From an uncultured Clostridia bacterium (GTDB taxonomy: Bacteria; Bacillota; Clostridia; Oscillospirales; JAAYOS01): DNA of 35,883 nucleotides. Positions 17,787-25,806 of the stretch are shown here, piece by piece (positions within the stretch are counted from its first letter, which is position 1; every line of letters begins with the position of its first letter). The DNA lies in assembly GCA_947630675.1 (NCBI GenBank), contig CANRIN010000015.1:1-35883 (forward strand). The letters are read 5' to 3'. The notes beneath the pieces are model-generated. The model searched no databases, was not told the DNA's origin, and worked only from the letters and a program-made list of their open reading frames with translations. The position numbers and the translations under genes were made by a program.

Positions 17787-18800
17787 ATGAAAGTAACCTT
17801 TTTTGACGCAAAACCGTATGACAGGCTATACTTCGAGCCGATGCTTGCTGACGCCGGCATAGACGTGAAGTTCTGCGAGTACCGCCTCTCCCCCGAGACT
17901 GCCGCGCTCGCCGCGGGCTCGGAGGCGGTCTGCATCTTCGTCAACGACGACGCGGGCGCCGAGACGATAAACGCGCTCTTCCGCGCCGGTGTGAAGCTCA
18001 TAGCGCTCCGCTGCTCCGGCTGCAACAACGTCGACCTCGGCGCGGCGGCGGGACGCATCCGCGTCGTCCGCGTACCGGCGTACTCCCCCGCCGCCGTCGC
18101 GGAATACGCCGTGGGGCTGATGCTCGCGACGAACCGCAAGATACCCCGCGCCTACGCGCGCGTGCGGAGCGGGAACTTCAGCATAAACGGCTTTCTCGGC
18201 TTCGACCTCGAGGGGCGCACAGCCGGCGTCGTCGGCACCGGCAGGATAGGAAAGAAGTTCATTTCGATATGCCGGGGCTTCGGGATGAAGATAGCGGCTT
18301 ACGACGCATACCCCGATCCCTCGCTCGGGGTGGAATATATGCCGCTCGAGGAGCTTGAGCGCCGCGCGGACGTGATAAGCCTGCACTGCCCGCTCACCGA
18401 CGGTACCCGCCACATGATAAACTCCGCCGCGATAGAGCGGATGAAGGACGGCGTTATACTGATAAACACCTCGCGCGGCGGTCTCGTAGACACCACGGCG
18501 CTCCTGGACGGCCTGAAGTCGAAGAAGATAGGCGGCGCGGGGCTCGACGTCTACGAGGAGGAGGAAGCCTACTTCTATGAAGATCTTTCAAACGAGGTCA
18601 TAACCGACGAGGAGCTGCTTCAGCTTCTTTCTATGCCGAACGTCATTCTCTCCTCGCACCAGGCGTTCTTCACCGAGGACGCAATGCGCGCGATAGCTGA
18701 GACCACCGTCGGGAGCCTCGCCGCCTTCCGGGACGGTGATGAGCTCGAAAACGAGCTGCGGTTAGAGCACGACGGCGAGCTTGCCTTCACTCCGAAGTGA
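17787..18800 (+). CDS. D-2-hydroxyacid dehydrogenase (D-lactate dehydrogenase type)
   Basis: MKVTFFDAKPYDRLYFEP...GVVGTGRIGKKFISICRGFGMKIAAYD...INTSRGGLVDTTALLDGLKSKKIGGAGLDVYEEEE. Confidence 0.93.
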   Translation: MKVTFFDAKPYDRLYFEPMLADAGIDVKFCEYRLSPETAALAAGSEAVCIFVNDDAGAETINALFRAGVKLIALRCSGCNNVDLGAAAGRIRVVRVPAYSPAAVAEYAVGLMLATNRKIPRAYARVRSGNFSINGFLGFDLEGRTAGVVGTGRIGKKFISICRGFGMKIAAYDAYPDPSLGVEYMPLEELERRADVISLHCPLTDGTRHMINSAAIERMKDGVILINTSRGGLVDTTALLDGLKSKKIGGAGLDVYEEEEAYFYEDLSNEVITDEELLQLLSMPNVILSSHQAFFTEDAMRAIAETTVGSLAAFRDGDELENELRLEHDGELAFTPK

Positions 18801-18801
18801 T

Positions 18802-18862
18802 GTAAAGCATCTTGCATTACGAGTCTGCTCTTAGGATTGCCTTGTAAGGCTATTTGCTTTAC
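18802..18862. repeat. Intergenic element with 8-bp terminal inverted repeats
   Basis: GTAAAGCA (18802-18809) ... TGCTTTAC (18855-18862), with internal GCCTTGTAAGGC hairpin. Confidence 0.5.
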
Positions 18863-18881
18863 GGTTATGCCGCGCACGGAC

Positions 18882-18910
18882 CTGCCCCTCGGAGAAATTC
18901 CGAGGGGCAG
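18882..18910. terminator. Stem-loop, possible transcription terminator
   Basis: CTGCCCCTCGG-AGAAATT-CCGAGGGGCAG; only a weak T-run follows. Confidence 0.5.
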
Positions 18911-18988
18911 ATGTATTTGCCAAATCTCCGCTTTTATGCTATAATCACAGAGCTTATTAAACTTTGACCTCGGAGGTATCTGTTCCCT

Positions 18989-19837
18989 ATGGGCATCACT
19001 ATCGGTATTGACATCGGCGGTACCACGACGAAGATCGTCGGCATCGGGCCGGAAAAGACTATCATCACCCCGATGATGGTCCGCGCGAACGACCCGGCTG
19101 CGTCGCTCTTCGGCGCGTTCGGCAAGTTTATAGACGAAAACTCGCTCTCCATATCGGACGTCGACCGCATCGCGCTCACCGGCGTCGGCGCTTCGAGCGT
19201 CTCAAAGAAGATATACGGCATCCCCACCTACCGTGTGGAGGAATTCCTCTCCAACGGCCTCGGCGGGCTGTTCCTCTCCGGCCTTGATGACGCGATAATC
19301 GTCAGCATGGGCACCGGCACGTCCTTTGTCCGCGCTCTCGGAGACGGCACGGTGGCTCATCTTGGCGGCACCGGCGTCGGCGGCGGAACGATACGAGGGC
19401 TTGCCGACCAGCTTCTCAAGATACGCGACTTCGATGTGCTCGTCGAGACCGCGAAGGACGGCGACCTCTCGAAGGTCGACCTCACAGTCGGGGACATCTC
19501 GCGCGGCAGGATACCCGAGCTCTCCCCGAACGCCACCGCCTCCAACTTCGGCAAGCTGAGCGACCGTGCGGAGAAGCAGGACATAGCACGAGCGATATTC
19601 AACCTCGTCTTCCAGACGATAGGGATGCTCTCGGTGTTTGCGGCGCGCGGCTTCGGCTCCGCGGAAGTGGTGCTTATCGGCAACCTCACGAGCATCCCCT
19701 ACTGCCACGAGATACTCGGCGGCGTGGGGCGTAAGGTGCGCGGCTTCGGCTTCATCATCCCCGAGCACTCGGAGCACGGCACCGCCGTCGGAGCCGCGCT
19801 CGCGGTCATAAACGGGCGCTCAAGCGTCGAGCTGTGA
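18989..19837 (+). CDS. coaW: Type II pantothenate kinase
   Basis: MGITIGIDIGGTTTKIVGI...ISMGTGTSFVR-like VSMGTGTSFVRALGDGTVAHLGGTGVGGGTIRGLADQLL. Confidence 0.9.
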   Translation: MGITIGIDIGGTTTKIVGIGPEKTIITPMMVRANDPAASLFGAFGKFIDENSLSISDVDRIALTGVGASSVSKKIYGIPTYRVEEFLSNGLGGLFLSGLDDAIIVSMGTGTSFVRALGDGTVAHLGGTGVGGGTIRGLADQLLKIRDFDVLVETAKDGDLSKVDLTVGDISRGRIPELSPNATASNFGKLSDRAEKQDIARAIFNLVFQTIGMLSVFAARGFGSAEVVLIGNLTSIPYCHEILGGVGRKVRGFGFIIPEHSEHGTAVGAALAVINGRSSVEL

Positions 19838-20826
19838 AAAGCATGAAGGGGCGGTTTGCCCCCAGTCCGAGCGGAAGGATGCACCTCGGCAACGTCGCGG
19901 CGTACCTGCTCGCGTGGCTCTCGGCCAAGAGCGCCGGCGGGAGCGTCGTCCTGCGCATAGAGGATCTCGACCGCGGGCGCTGCCGGAGAGAATACGCGGA
20001 GCAGGCGGCGCTCGACTTTGAGACGCTCGGTCTCACGCCGGACGAGGGCGGCGTCTTTGCGCCGTATATGCAGAGCGGACGCGGCAAGGTCTACGCGGCG
20101 GCGCTCGAAACGATAGAGAGCCGCGCGGAGGTCTATCCCTGCTTCTGCACGCGCGCGGAGCTGCATGCCGCCTCCGCGCCGCACGCCTCGGACGGCACGC
20201 CGGTGTACGACGGGCGCTGCCGCCGCCTCTCCCCGGGCGAGATAAGCGAGCTTATGAAGACCCGCTCCCCCGCGCTGCGCCTCGCCGTGCCGGACGTGAC
20301 GGTGTCCTTTGAGGACAGGCGGCTCGGGCACGTGTCGCAGCAGCTCGCACATGAGTGCGGCGACTTCGTGCTTCGCCGCTCGGACGGGACATACGCCTAC
20401 CAGCTCGCCGTCGTCGCGGACGACATAGACATGGGCGTGACGGAAGTAGTGCGCGGAAGCGATCTCGCGATGTCTGCGCCGCGCCAGATATACCTCTGCC
20501 GGCTCCTCGGCGCCGAACCGCCGGAGTATGCGCACACGCCTATGCTCGTCGCGCCGGACGGAAAGCGGCTCGCGAAGCGCGAAAGGTCGCTCGACCTCGG
20601 AAGCCTGCTCGCGGCAGCCCGGCCGCCGCGTATCATCGGGGCGCTCGCGTATCTGCTCGGCATAATCGACCGGCGTGAGGACGTTCTTCCCCGCGACCTT
20701 GTCGGGGAGTTTTCGTGGGACAAAATCACCAAAACCGATATTGTGATAAACGAGGGAACCTTTTTGCACGATTTGTCGACAAATCAGCACCATTTTCGAC
20801 CTGTTTCCGCTCAGAAAGATACCTGA
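19834..20826 (+). CDS. gluQRS: Glutamyl-Q tRNA(Asp) synthetase / GluRS-like protein
   Basis: MKGRFAPSPSGRMHLGNVAAYLLAWLSAK...LRIEDLDRGRCRREYAEQAALDFETLGLTPDEG...GKRLAKRERSLDL. Confidence 0.9.
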   Translation: MKSMKGRFAPSPSGRMHLGNVAAYLLAWLSAKSAGGSVVLRIEDLDRGRCRREYAEQAALDFETLGLTPDEGGVFAPYMQSGRGKVYAAALETIESRAEVYPCFCTRAELHAASAPHASDGTPVYDGRCRRLSPGEISELMKTRSPALRLAVPDVTVSFEDRRLGHVSQQLAHECGDFVLRRSDGTYAYQLAVVADDIDMGVTEVVRGSDLAMSAPRQIYLCRLLGAEPPEYAHTPMLVAPDGKRLAKRERSLDLGSLLAAARPPRIIGALAYLLGIIDRREDVLPRDLVGEFSWDKITKTDIVINEGTFLHDLSTNQHHFRPVSAQKDT

Positions 20827-20935
20827 CGGGCGACGCTTGACTGCAAGATCAAACTAGGTGCGATATTCGCCGGAATTATTATCCGTTTCGGCGTAAGCAA
20901 GGAAATATTTTAAAATTGCGAGAGGAGAAGTCATA

Positions 20936-21325
20936 ATGGAAAAGGTCTATGAGGCACTTAAGAAGTGCGGGGTCTACTACCTCGCCACAGTCGAGGGCGA
21001 CACGCCGCACGTCCGTCCCTTCGGCTCGCTCGCGCTCTTCGAGGGCAAGCTCTACATACAGACGGGCAAGGTAAAGCCGGTCGCTCACCAGCTCAAGGCG
21101 AATCCTAAGATAGAGATAGCGGGCATGTTTGCGGGCGGCTGGGTCCGCATTTCCGCCGAAGCGGTGCTCGACGAACGCATAGAAGCACAGGAGGCTATGC
21201 TCGACGCGAACCCCGGCATCCGGAATATGTACAAAGCCGGAGACGGCAATACCGAGGTCTATTACCTCCAAAACGGCACGATGCAGGTGTTTGGGCGCGG
21301 CGAAACAGAGAATATCCGCTTTTAG
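20936..21325 (+). CDS. Pyridoxamine 5'-phosphate oxidase family protein
   Basis: LKKCGVYYLATVEGDTPHVRPFGSLALFEGKLYIQTGKVKPVAHQLKANPKIEIAGM. Confidence 0.88.
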   Translation: MEKVYEALKKCGVYYLATVEGDTPHVRPFGSLALFEGKLYIQTGKVKPVAHQLKANPKIEIAGMFAGGWVRISAEAVLDERIEAQEAMLDANPGIRNMYKAGDGNTEVYYLQNGTMQVFGRGETENIRF

Positions 21326-21452
21326 TGAGGTAAATTCAGCTAAAATGTCCCTTTAATGTATTGTAAACGGAGGCCTTTCCAAGTATTATAATACATAGAT
21401 AACGGTATTCAATCCGGACAGACACTATTAATTATATAAAGGGGAAAGAACT

Positions 21453-21902
21453 ATGAAAGAATCGAAGTACGATGCGCTCAAGATAGAAAATCAGATATGC
21501 TTCCCGCTCTATGCCGGATCCCGTGAGATAATCAAGAGGTACAAGCCTTATCTTGACGAGCTTGGCCTTACCTACACCCAGTACATCACCATGATGATAC
21601 TCTGGGAGGAAAAGGAGGTAACGGTCAAGCAGCTCGGCAAGCGCCTGTATCTCGACAGCGGGACCCTCACCCCCCTGCTGAAGAAGCTTGAGGCAAAGGG
21701 ACTCATCACCCGTGTCCGCCCCATCTCGGACGAGCGCAGCCTGATAGTCTCCATCACGCGTGAAGGCGCAAAGCTCCGCGACCTCGCGGTGGACATCCCC
21801 GCGAAGATGGCGCCCTGCCTGCACCTCACCGAGGATGAGGCGAAGGAGCTCTACCGCCTGCTCTACAAGATACTCGCGGCGAGCGAGGAAACTTTCGCGT
21901 GA
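21453..21902 (+). CDS. MarR family transcriptional regulator (OhrR-like)
   Basis: LTYTQYITMMILWEEKEVTVKQLGKRLYLDSGTLTPLLKKLEAKGLITRVRPISDERSLIVSITREG. Confidence 0.92.
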   Translation: MKESKYDALKIENQICFPLYAGSREIIKRYKPYLDELGLTYTQYITMMILWEEKEVTVKQLGKRLYLDSGTLTPLLKKLEAKGLITRVRPISDERSLIVSITREGAKLRDLAVDIPAKMAPCLHLTEDEAKELYRLLYKILAASEETFA

Positions 21903-21939
21903 AATCGCGCGGGCTTCGCCCGCGACCTATTTCACGCGA
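21895..21939. repeat. Terminal hairpin (module a) of mosaic repeat locus 2, overlapping the marR stop
   Basis: TCGCGTGAAAT...GCGGGC-TTC-GCCCGC...ATTTCACGCGA; the 5' arm is the last codons and stop of marR. Confidence 0.85.
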
Positions 21940-22021
21940 GCCGTCGGACAGAGCGGAGCTCTGCCGACGGCAGCACTTCGCTACGCGCCGAGTTTTCCGC
22001 CTGCGGCGAAAAATCGACGCA
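21940..22021 (+). repeat. Module b of mosaic repeat, copy 2
   Basis: 82 nt ungapped match to 11417-11498. Confidence 0.85.
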
Positions 22022-22085
22022 CGCTGCGTGAGAAGAGTTTTTTCCGACGTACACGCCGCCAGAAAAAACGGATTGCACTTTTTTT

Positions 22086-22111
22086 GCCGCTAAAGCGGCG
22101 AAACTCTGCGA
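22086..22111 (+). repeat. Module e, copy 2
   Basis: gccgctaaagcggcgaaactctgcga, as at 11804-11829. Confidence 0.8.
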
Positions 22112-22120
22112 TGCTTTGAC

Positions 22121-22154
22121 AAACGCGCGCCGGAATTTCTTCCGGCGCGCGTTT
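22121..22154. terminator. Bidirectional terminator-like hairpin between convergent genes
   Basis: AAACGCGCGCCGGAA-TTTC-TTCCGGCGCGCGTTT, 15-bp perfect stem. Confidence 0.75.
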
Positions 22155-22177
22155 CTCTGCGTTATTTTCCCGAGAAT

Positions 22178-24577
22178 CTACTCTATCTCCGAAAGCTCTT
22201 TGGTAAACGCGTCCAGCGTCTCCTTCGGGACACCGGGCAGATTTCTCAAAATGTTCCCTATCGGGAAATACATATCATAGAGCATATCCGACTGCGGATT
22301 TGCTGTAAACTCCGGGAAGAACCGGTCGAGCACCGCGCGGAGCCGCCTGTCCTTCAGGACAAGCCCGACGCCGGTGTTGAGGTCGTACTTCGGGCGGCGG
22401 CGGAGCGCCGAGACATCGAATGTCTCGGGATACTCTATCGGCGCCGCATTGCAGGCCGCTTCCGCGACGGTGAGCGCGCCGCCATCCGCGTGGATTCCCA
22501 CCGCAAGCGGCATCTTTCCCGTGAGCTCGACGCTGCGGGCGTCCGGACCGTTCGTGCCGGCGTAGAGGACGTAGTCACCGTCGAGCAGAGCGCGCGAGCC
22601 ATCCTCAAGGACGCTCATGAGGCGGCGCGGAGCTATCTCTATCGCGACCTTCACGCTCTGCTCTGCCTTCACGCTCACGCGTTTGAAGAAGCAGAGCGAC
22701 GCCGCCGGCTTCTCGAAGGTGTCTCCGAGATAGGAGATGTAGCACTGCACGGTCTCGTCGCCGTCGACATGGCCGACGTTCTTCACCGTGACCGAGCCGT
22801 GCAAACCGTTTTCGTCCGCCGTCACTTCTAGCCTGCTCACCTCAAAATCCGTGTAACTGAGGCCGTATCCGAACGGATAGAGCGGCGCGGTGCGGAGATA
22901 GCGGTAGGTGCGGTCCTGCATGGAGTAGTCCGAGAAATCCGGGATAGGCTGGTTGTCGTAGTAGAACGTGACCGGCAGCTTGCCCGCGGGCGACACCTCG
23001 CCGAAGAGGATATTCGCAAGCGCCTCGCCGCCGCGCTCGCCGCTGTACCACATCTGGAGCAGAGCATTTGCGGGGTGCATGTGCGTGTCGATGCAGCTGC
23101 CGCTCGAGAGCACAAGGACAGTCGGCTTGCCGGCGGCAAGCACCTTCTCGGCAAGGAGCGACTGAGTCTTCGGAAGCAGGAGGTCTGCCCGGTCGCCGCC
23201 CGGCATTCCGTTGGAGGTGTCCCCCTCCTCGCCCTCTATCGCGTAGTTGAGGCCGAGGCAGAGCACCACGACGTCCGCCTCCTCCGCGACGCTCAGCGCT
23301 TCGCTTATAAAGCGGTTCGGCTTTGCGAGAGCCTCGTCCGCCTCGCGTGAGCGGTCGCATCCCTTGCTGTACATCACGCGGACGCCCTTCGCCTCCGCCG
23401 CGCGGCGTATGCCGTCAAGATAGGTCACATATTCGCTCGAATCGCCGTTGTAGTTGCCGAAAAGTGCGTCCGCAGAGTACGCGTTGGGACCTATAACGCC
23501 GATAGTTTTTATCTTCGAGAGGTCTACCGGCAGCACGCCGTCGTTATGCAGCAGGACGGCGGAGCGCTCCGCCGTGCGGCGCGCGAGGTCGCGGTTCTCG
23601 GGAGTGTCCACGGCGGAGTACGGGATATCGTCGTACTCGCAGTCGTCGCTGAACATACCGAGGCGGATGCGGGTGCGCATGGCGCGCTTCGCGCTCGTGC
23701 GTATCTCCTGCTCGGTGACAAGTCCTTCACGGAGGCCCTCGAGCAGACGGCGGTAGGTGCAGCCGCAGTTGATGTCGCAGCCCATCCGCACCGCGAGCGA
23801 CGCGGAGTGCGCGCCGTCCGGCGTGTACTTGTGGTTGTCGTGGAAATCGCGGACAGCCCAGCAGTCGCTCACGATATGCCCGTCAAAGCCCCACTCGCCG
23901 CGGACCTTCTCCGGCAGGAGGTGCGAGGCGCAGCACGGCTCGCCGTTGAGACGGGTGTACGCTCCCATTATTGCCTCGACGTGCCCCTCCTTCACCGCAG
24001 CCTCGAACGCGGGGAGGTAGGTCTCCTCGAGGTCTTTTTTGCTCGCGCGGACGTCCATCCTGTGCCGCTCGGCCTCCGGGCCGGAGTGCGCGGCGAAGTG
24101 CTTCGCGCAGGCGGCTATCTTGAGATACTTTCCCTTGCCCTGGAGGCCCTTCACCACGGCGACGCCCATCCGCTCCGTGAGGAAGGGGTCCTCTCCGTAG
24201 GTCTCCTGACCGCGTCCCCAGCGCGGGTCACGGAAGATGTTGATGTTCGGCGTCCAGTGAGTGAGGCCCTTGTAGATGTCGCGGTCGCCGTGCTTCACGG
24301 CGGCGTTGTACTTCGCGCGCGCCTCGGTGCTCACTACGTCGAAGACGCGCTCCACCCACTCGTCGTCAAACATGGCGGCCATGCCGATAGGCTCCGGGAA
24401 GACCGTAACCGTACCGGCTCGCGCCGCGCCGTGCAGCGCCTCGCTCCACCAGTTGTACTCGGGTATGCCGAGACGCTCTATCGCGGGCGAGGAGTGCAGG
24501 AGCTGACTTGCCGCCTCTTCTACGGTCATGGCGTCTACAAGCTCCTCCGCCTTTCGCTCTATCTCGTCGTAAGTCAT
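22178..24577 (-). CDS. Glycoside hydrolase family 3 protein
   Basis: WWSEALHGAARAG...FPEPIGMAAMFDDEWVERVFDVVSTEARAKYNA...NIFRDPRWGRGQETYGEDPFLTERMGVAVVKGLQG...KHFAAHSGPE...GEPCCASHLL; C-terminal fibronectin III-like domain. Confidence 0.95.
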   Translation of the reverse strand: MTYDEIERKAEELVDAMTVEEAASQLLHSSPAIERLGIPEYNWWSEALHGAARAGTVTVFPEPIGMAAMFDDEWVERVFDVVSTEARAKYNAAVKHGDRDIYKGLTHWTPNINIFRDPRWGRGQETYGEDPFLTERMGVAVVKGLQGKGKYLKIAACAKHFAAHSGPEAERHRMDVRASKKDLEETYLPAFEAAVKEGHVEAIMGAYTRLNGEPCCASHLLPEKVRGEWGFDGHIVSDCWAVRDFHDNHKYTPDGAHSASLAVRMGCDINCGCTYRRLLEGLREGLVTEQEIRTSAKRAMRTRIRLGMFSDDCEYDDIPYSAVDTPENRDLARRTAERSAVLLHNDGVLPVDLSKIKTIGVIGPNAYSADALFGNYNGDSSEYVTYLDGIRRAAEAKGVRVMYSKGCDRSREADEALAKPNRFISEALSVAEEADVVVLCLGLNYAIEGEEGDTSNGMPGGDRADLLLPKTQSLLAEKVLAAGKPTVLVLSSGSCIDTHMHPANALLQMWYSGERGGEALANILFGEVSPAGKLPVTFYYDNQPIPDFSDYSMQDRTYRYLRTAPLYPFGYGLSYTDFEVSRLEVTADENGLHGSVTVKNVGHVDGDETVQCYISYLGDTFEKPAASLCFFKRVSVKAEQSVKVAIEIAPRRLMSVLEDGSRALLDGDYVLYAGTNGPDARSVELTGKMPLAVGIHADGGALTVAEAACNAAPIEYPETFDVSALRRRPKYDLNTGVGLVLKDRRLRAVLDRFFPEFTANPQSDMLYDMYFPIGNILRNLPGVPKETLDAFTKELSEIE

Positions 24578-24706
24578 AAAATATCCCTCCCTGATTCTGC
24601 CCGGAATTAGTGATTTTATTGTAAATCACTTGAGGCTTCAAGTCAAGGCTTGAAGCTGCTTTCTTTTGATGTTATACTTCATTCATCACCTTCGGAGGAG
24701 TACGGA

Positions 24707-25228
24707 ATGAAGATAGCGATATACGGCATAGTCGCGAGCGGAAAGAGCACGCTTGCGCGCGAGCTCGGCGAACATCTGCGCCTCTCCGTTATCGGCGGCG
24801 ACGAGATAACCCACGGCTTTCCCACGGAGGAACGCTTCAAGCGCTCGGACGCAGAGCAGCACGAGCGCTCCGACCGCTTCTCCTCCGGGGACGGATGGGT
24901 CTTCGAGGGAGTTCTGCGGGGCACGCAGAGCGTGTTTTTCGAGCGCGCGGACAGGATAATATTTCTCGACACGCCAAAGCGCACCCGCCTTCGCAGGATA
25001 GTCACGCGATGGCTCCGTCAGCGCCTCGGCGTGGAGAAAGCGGGATACAAGCCGTCGCTTGAAATGCTTCGGATGATGTTCAAGTGGACGCGGGACTTCG
25101 AGCGCGGCGGCCGCGCGGAGTACGAGGCGATGCTTCAGCGCTATCCCGATAAGTCGGTACGCCTCAGAACAAAGCGGGAGATCGAGCGCGCCGCGCGCGG
25201 CGACTTTACATCCGGCGCAAAAACATAG
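24707..25228 (+). CDS. AAA / shikimate-kinase-like P-loop NTPase (DNA topology modulation FlaR-like)
   Basis: MKIAIYGIVASGKSTLARELGEHLRLSVIGGDEITHGFPTEERFKR...WVFEGVLRGTQSVFFERADRIIFLDTPKRTRLRRIVTRWLRQRLG. Confidence 0.8.
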   Translation: MKIAIYGIVASGKSTLARELGEHLRLSVIGGDEITHGFPTEERFKRSDAEQHERSDRFSSGDGWVFEGVLRGTQSVFFERADRIIFLDTPKRTRLRRIVTRWLRQRLGVEKAGYKPSLEMLRMMFKWTRDFERGGRAEYEAMLQRYPDKSVRLRTKREIERAARGDFTSGAKT

Positions 25229-25350
25229 CGACACCGAAACGCAGACAGCGAACGGATTTCCGCCTGCTGTCAATTATTTTACTTTATATATTTGTCTATG
25301 CCGTAAAGCGTCGTGCTTTACTGTCTTGCCGTTGATTTTGCGGATATACG

Positions 25351-25806
25351 TCAGTCCTCCCGCGCGTTCCGGTGCTCGACGGTGCACATCGTCTCGTACA
25401 TCGCAGTGCGGTTCGAGTCGTACTCGAGGCGACGCCGCGCCTCGCTGTAAGTCAGCCACGCGAAGCCGGTGTGTTCGCCGGATATTATCGGCTCATCCTC
25501 ACACTCGAAGGCAAAGCTGTGCTCCGGCAGGACGTACAGGTCCTCCGGCCAGTTTGCACGGGCTACGGCGGAGTATACGTTCGTACGTATGTACGCAAGC
25601 GATTTCAGCGGCAGAAGCGTCTCCGCGCGGATGCCGGTCTCCTCGAAGAGCTCGCGGCGCGCCGCCTCCGGCGGCGTCTCGTCGTCCTCGCCGCCTCCGC
25701 TCACGAACTGCCATATATCCCTGTCCGAGCGGTGAAAGATGCAGAACCGCATCCCATCCGCCGTCCTTCTATACAGTATTATCAGAACCTGAAACGGTGC
25801 TCTCAT
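25351..25806 (-). CDS. NUDIX hydrolase
   Basis: GGGEDDETPPEAARRELFEETGIRAETLLP Nudix box; 4-nt overlap with the upstream kinase gene. Confidence 0.9.
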   Translation of the reverse strand: MRAPFQVLIILYRRTADGMRFCIFHRSDRDIWQFVSGGGEDDETPPEAARRELFEETGIRAETLLPLKSLAYIRTNVYSAVARANWPEDLYVLPEHSFAFECEDEPIISGEHTGFAWLTYSEARRRLEYDSNRTAMYETMCTVEHRNARED

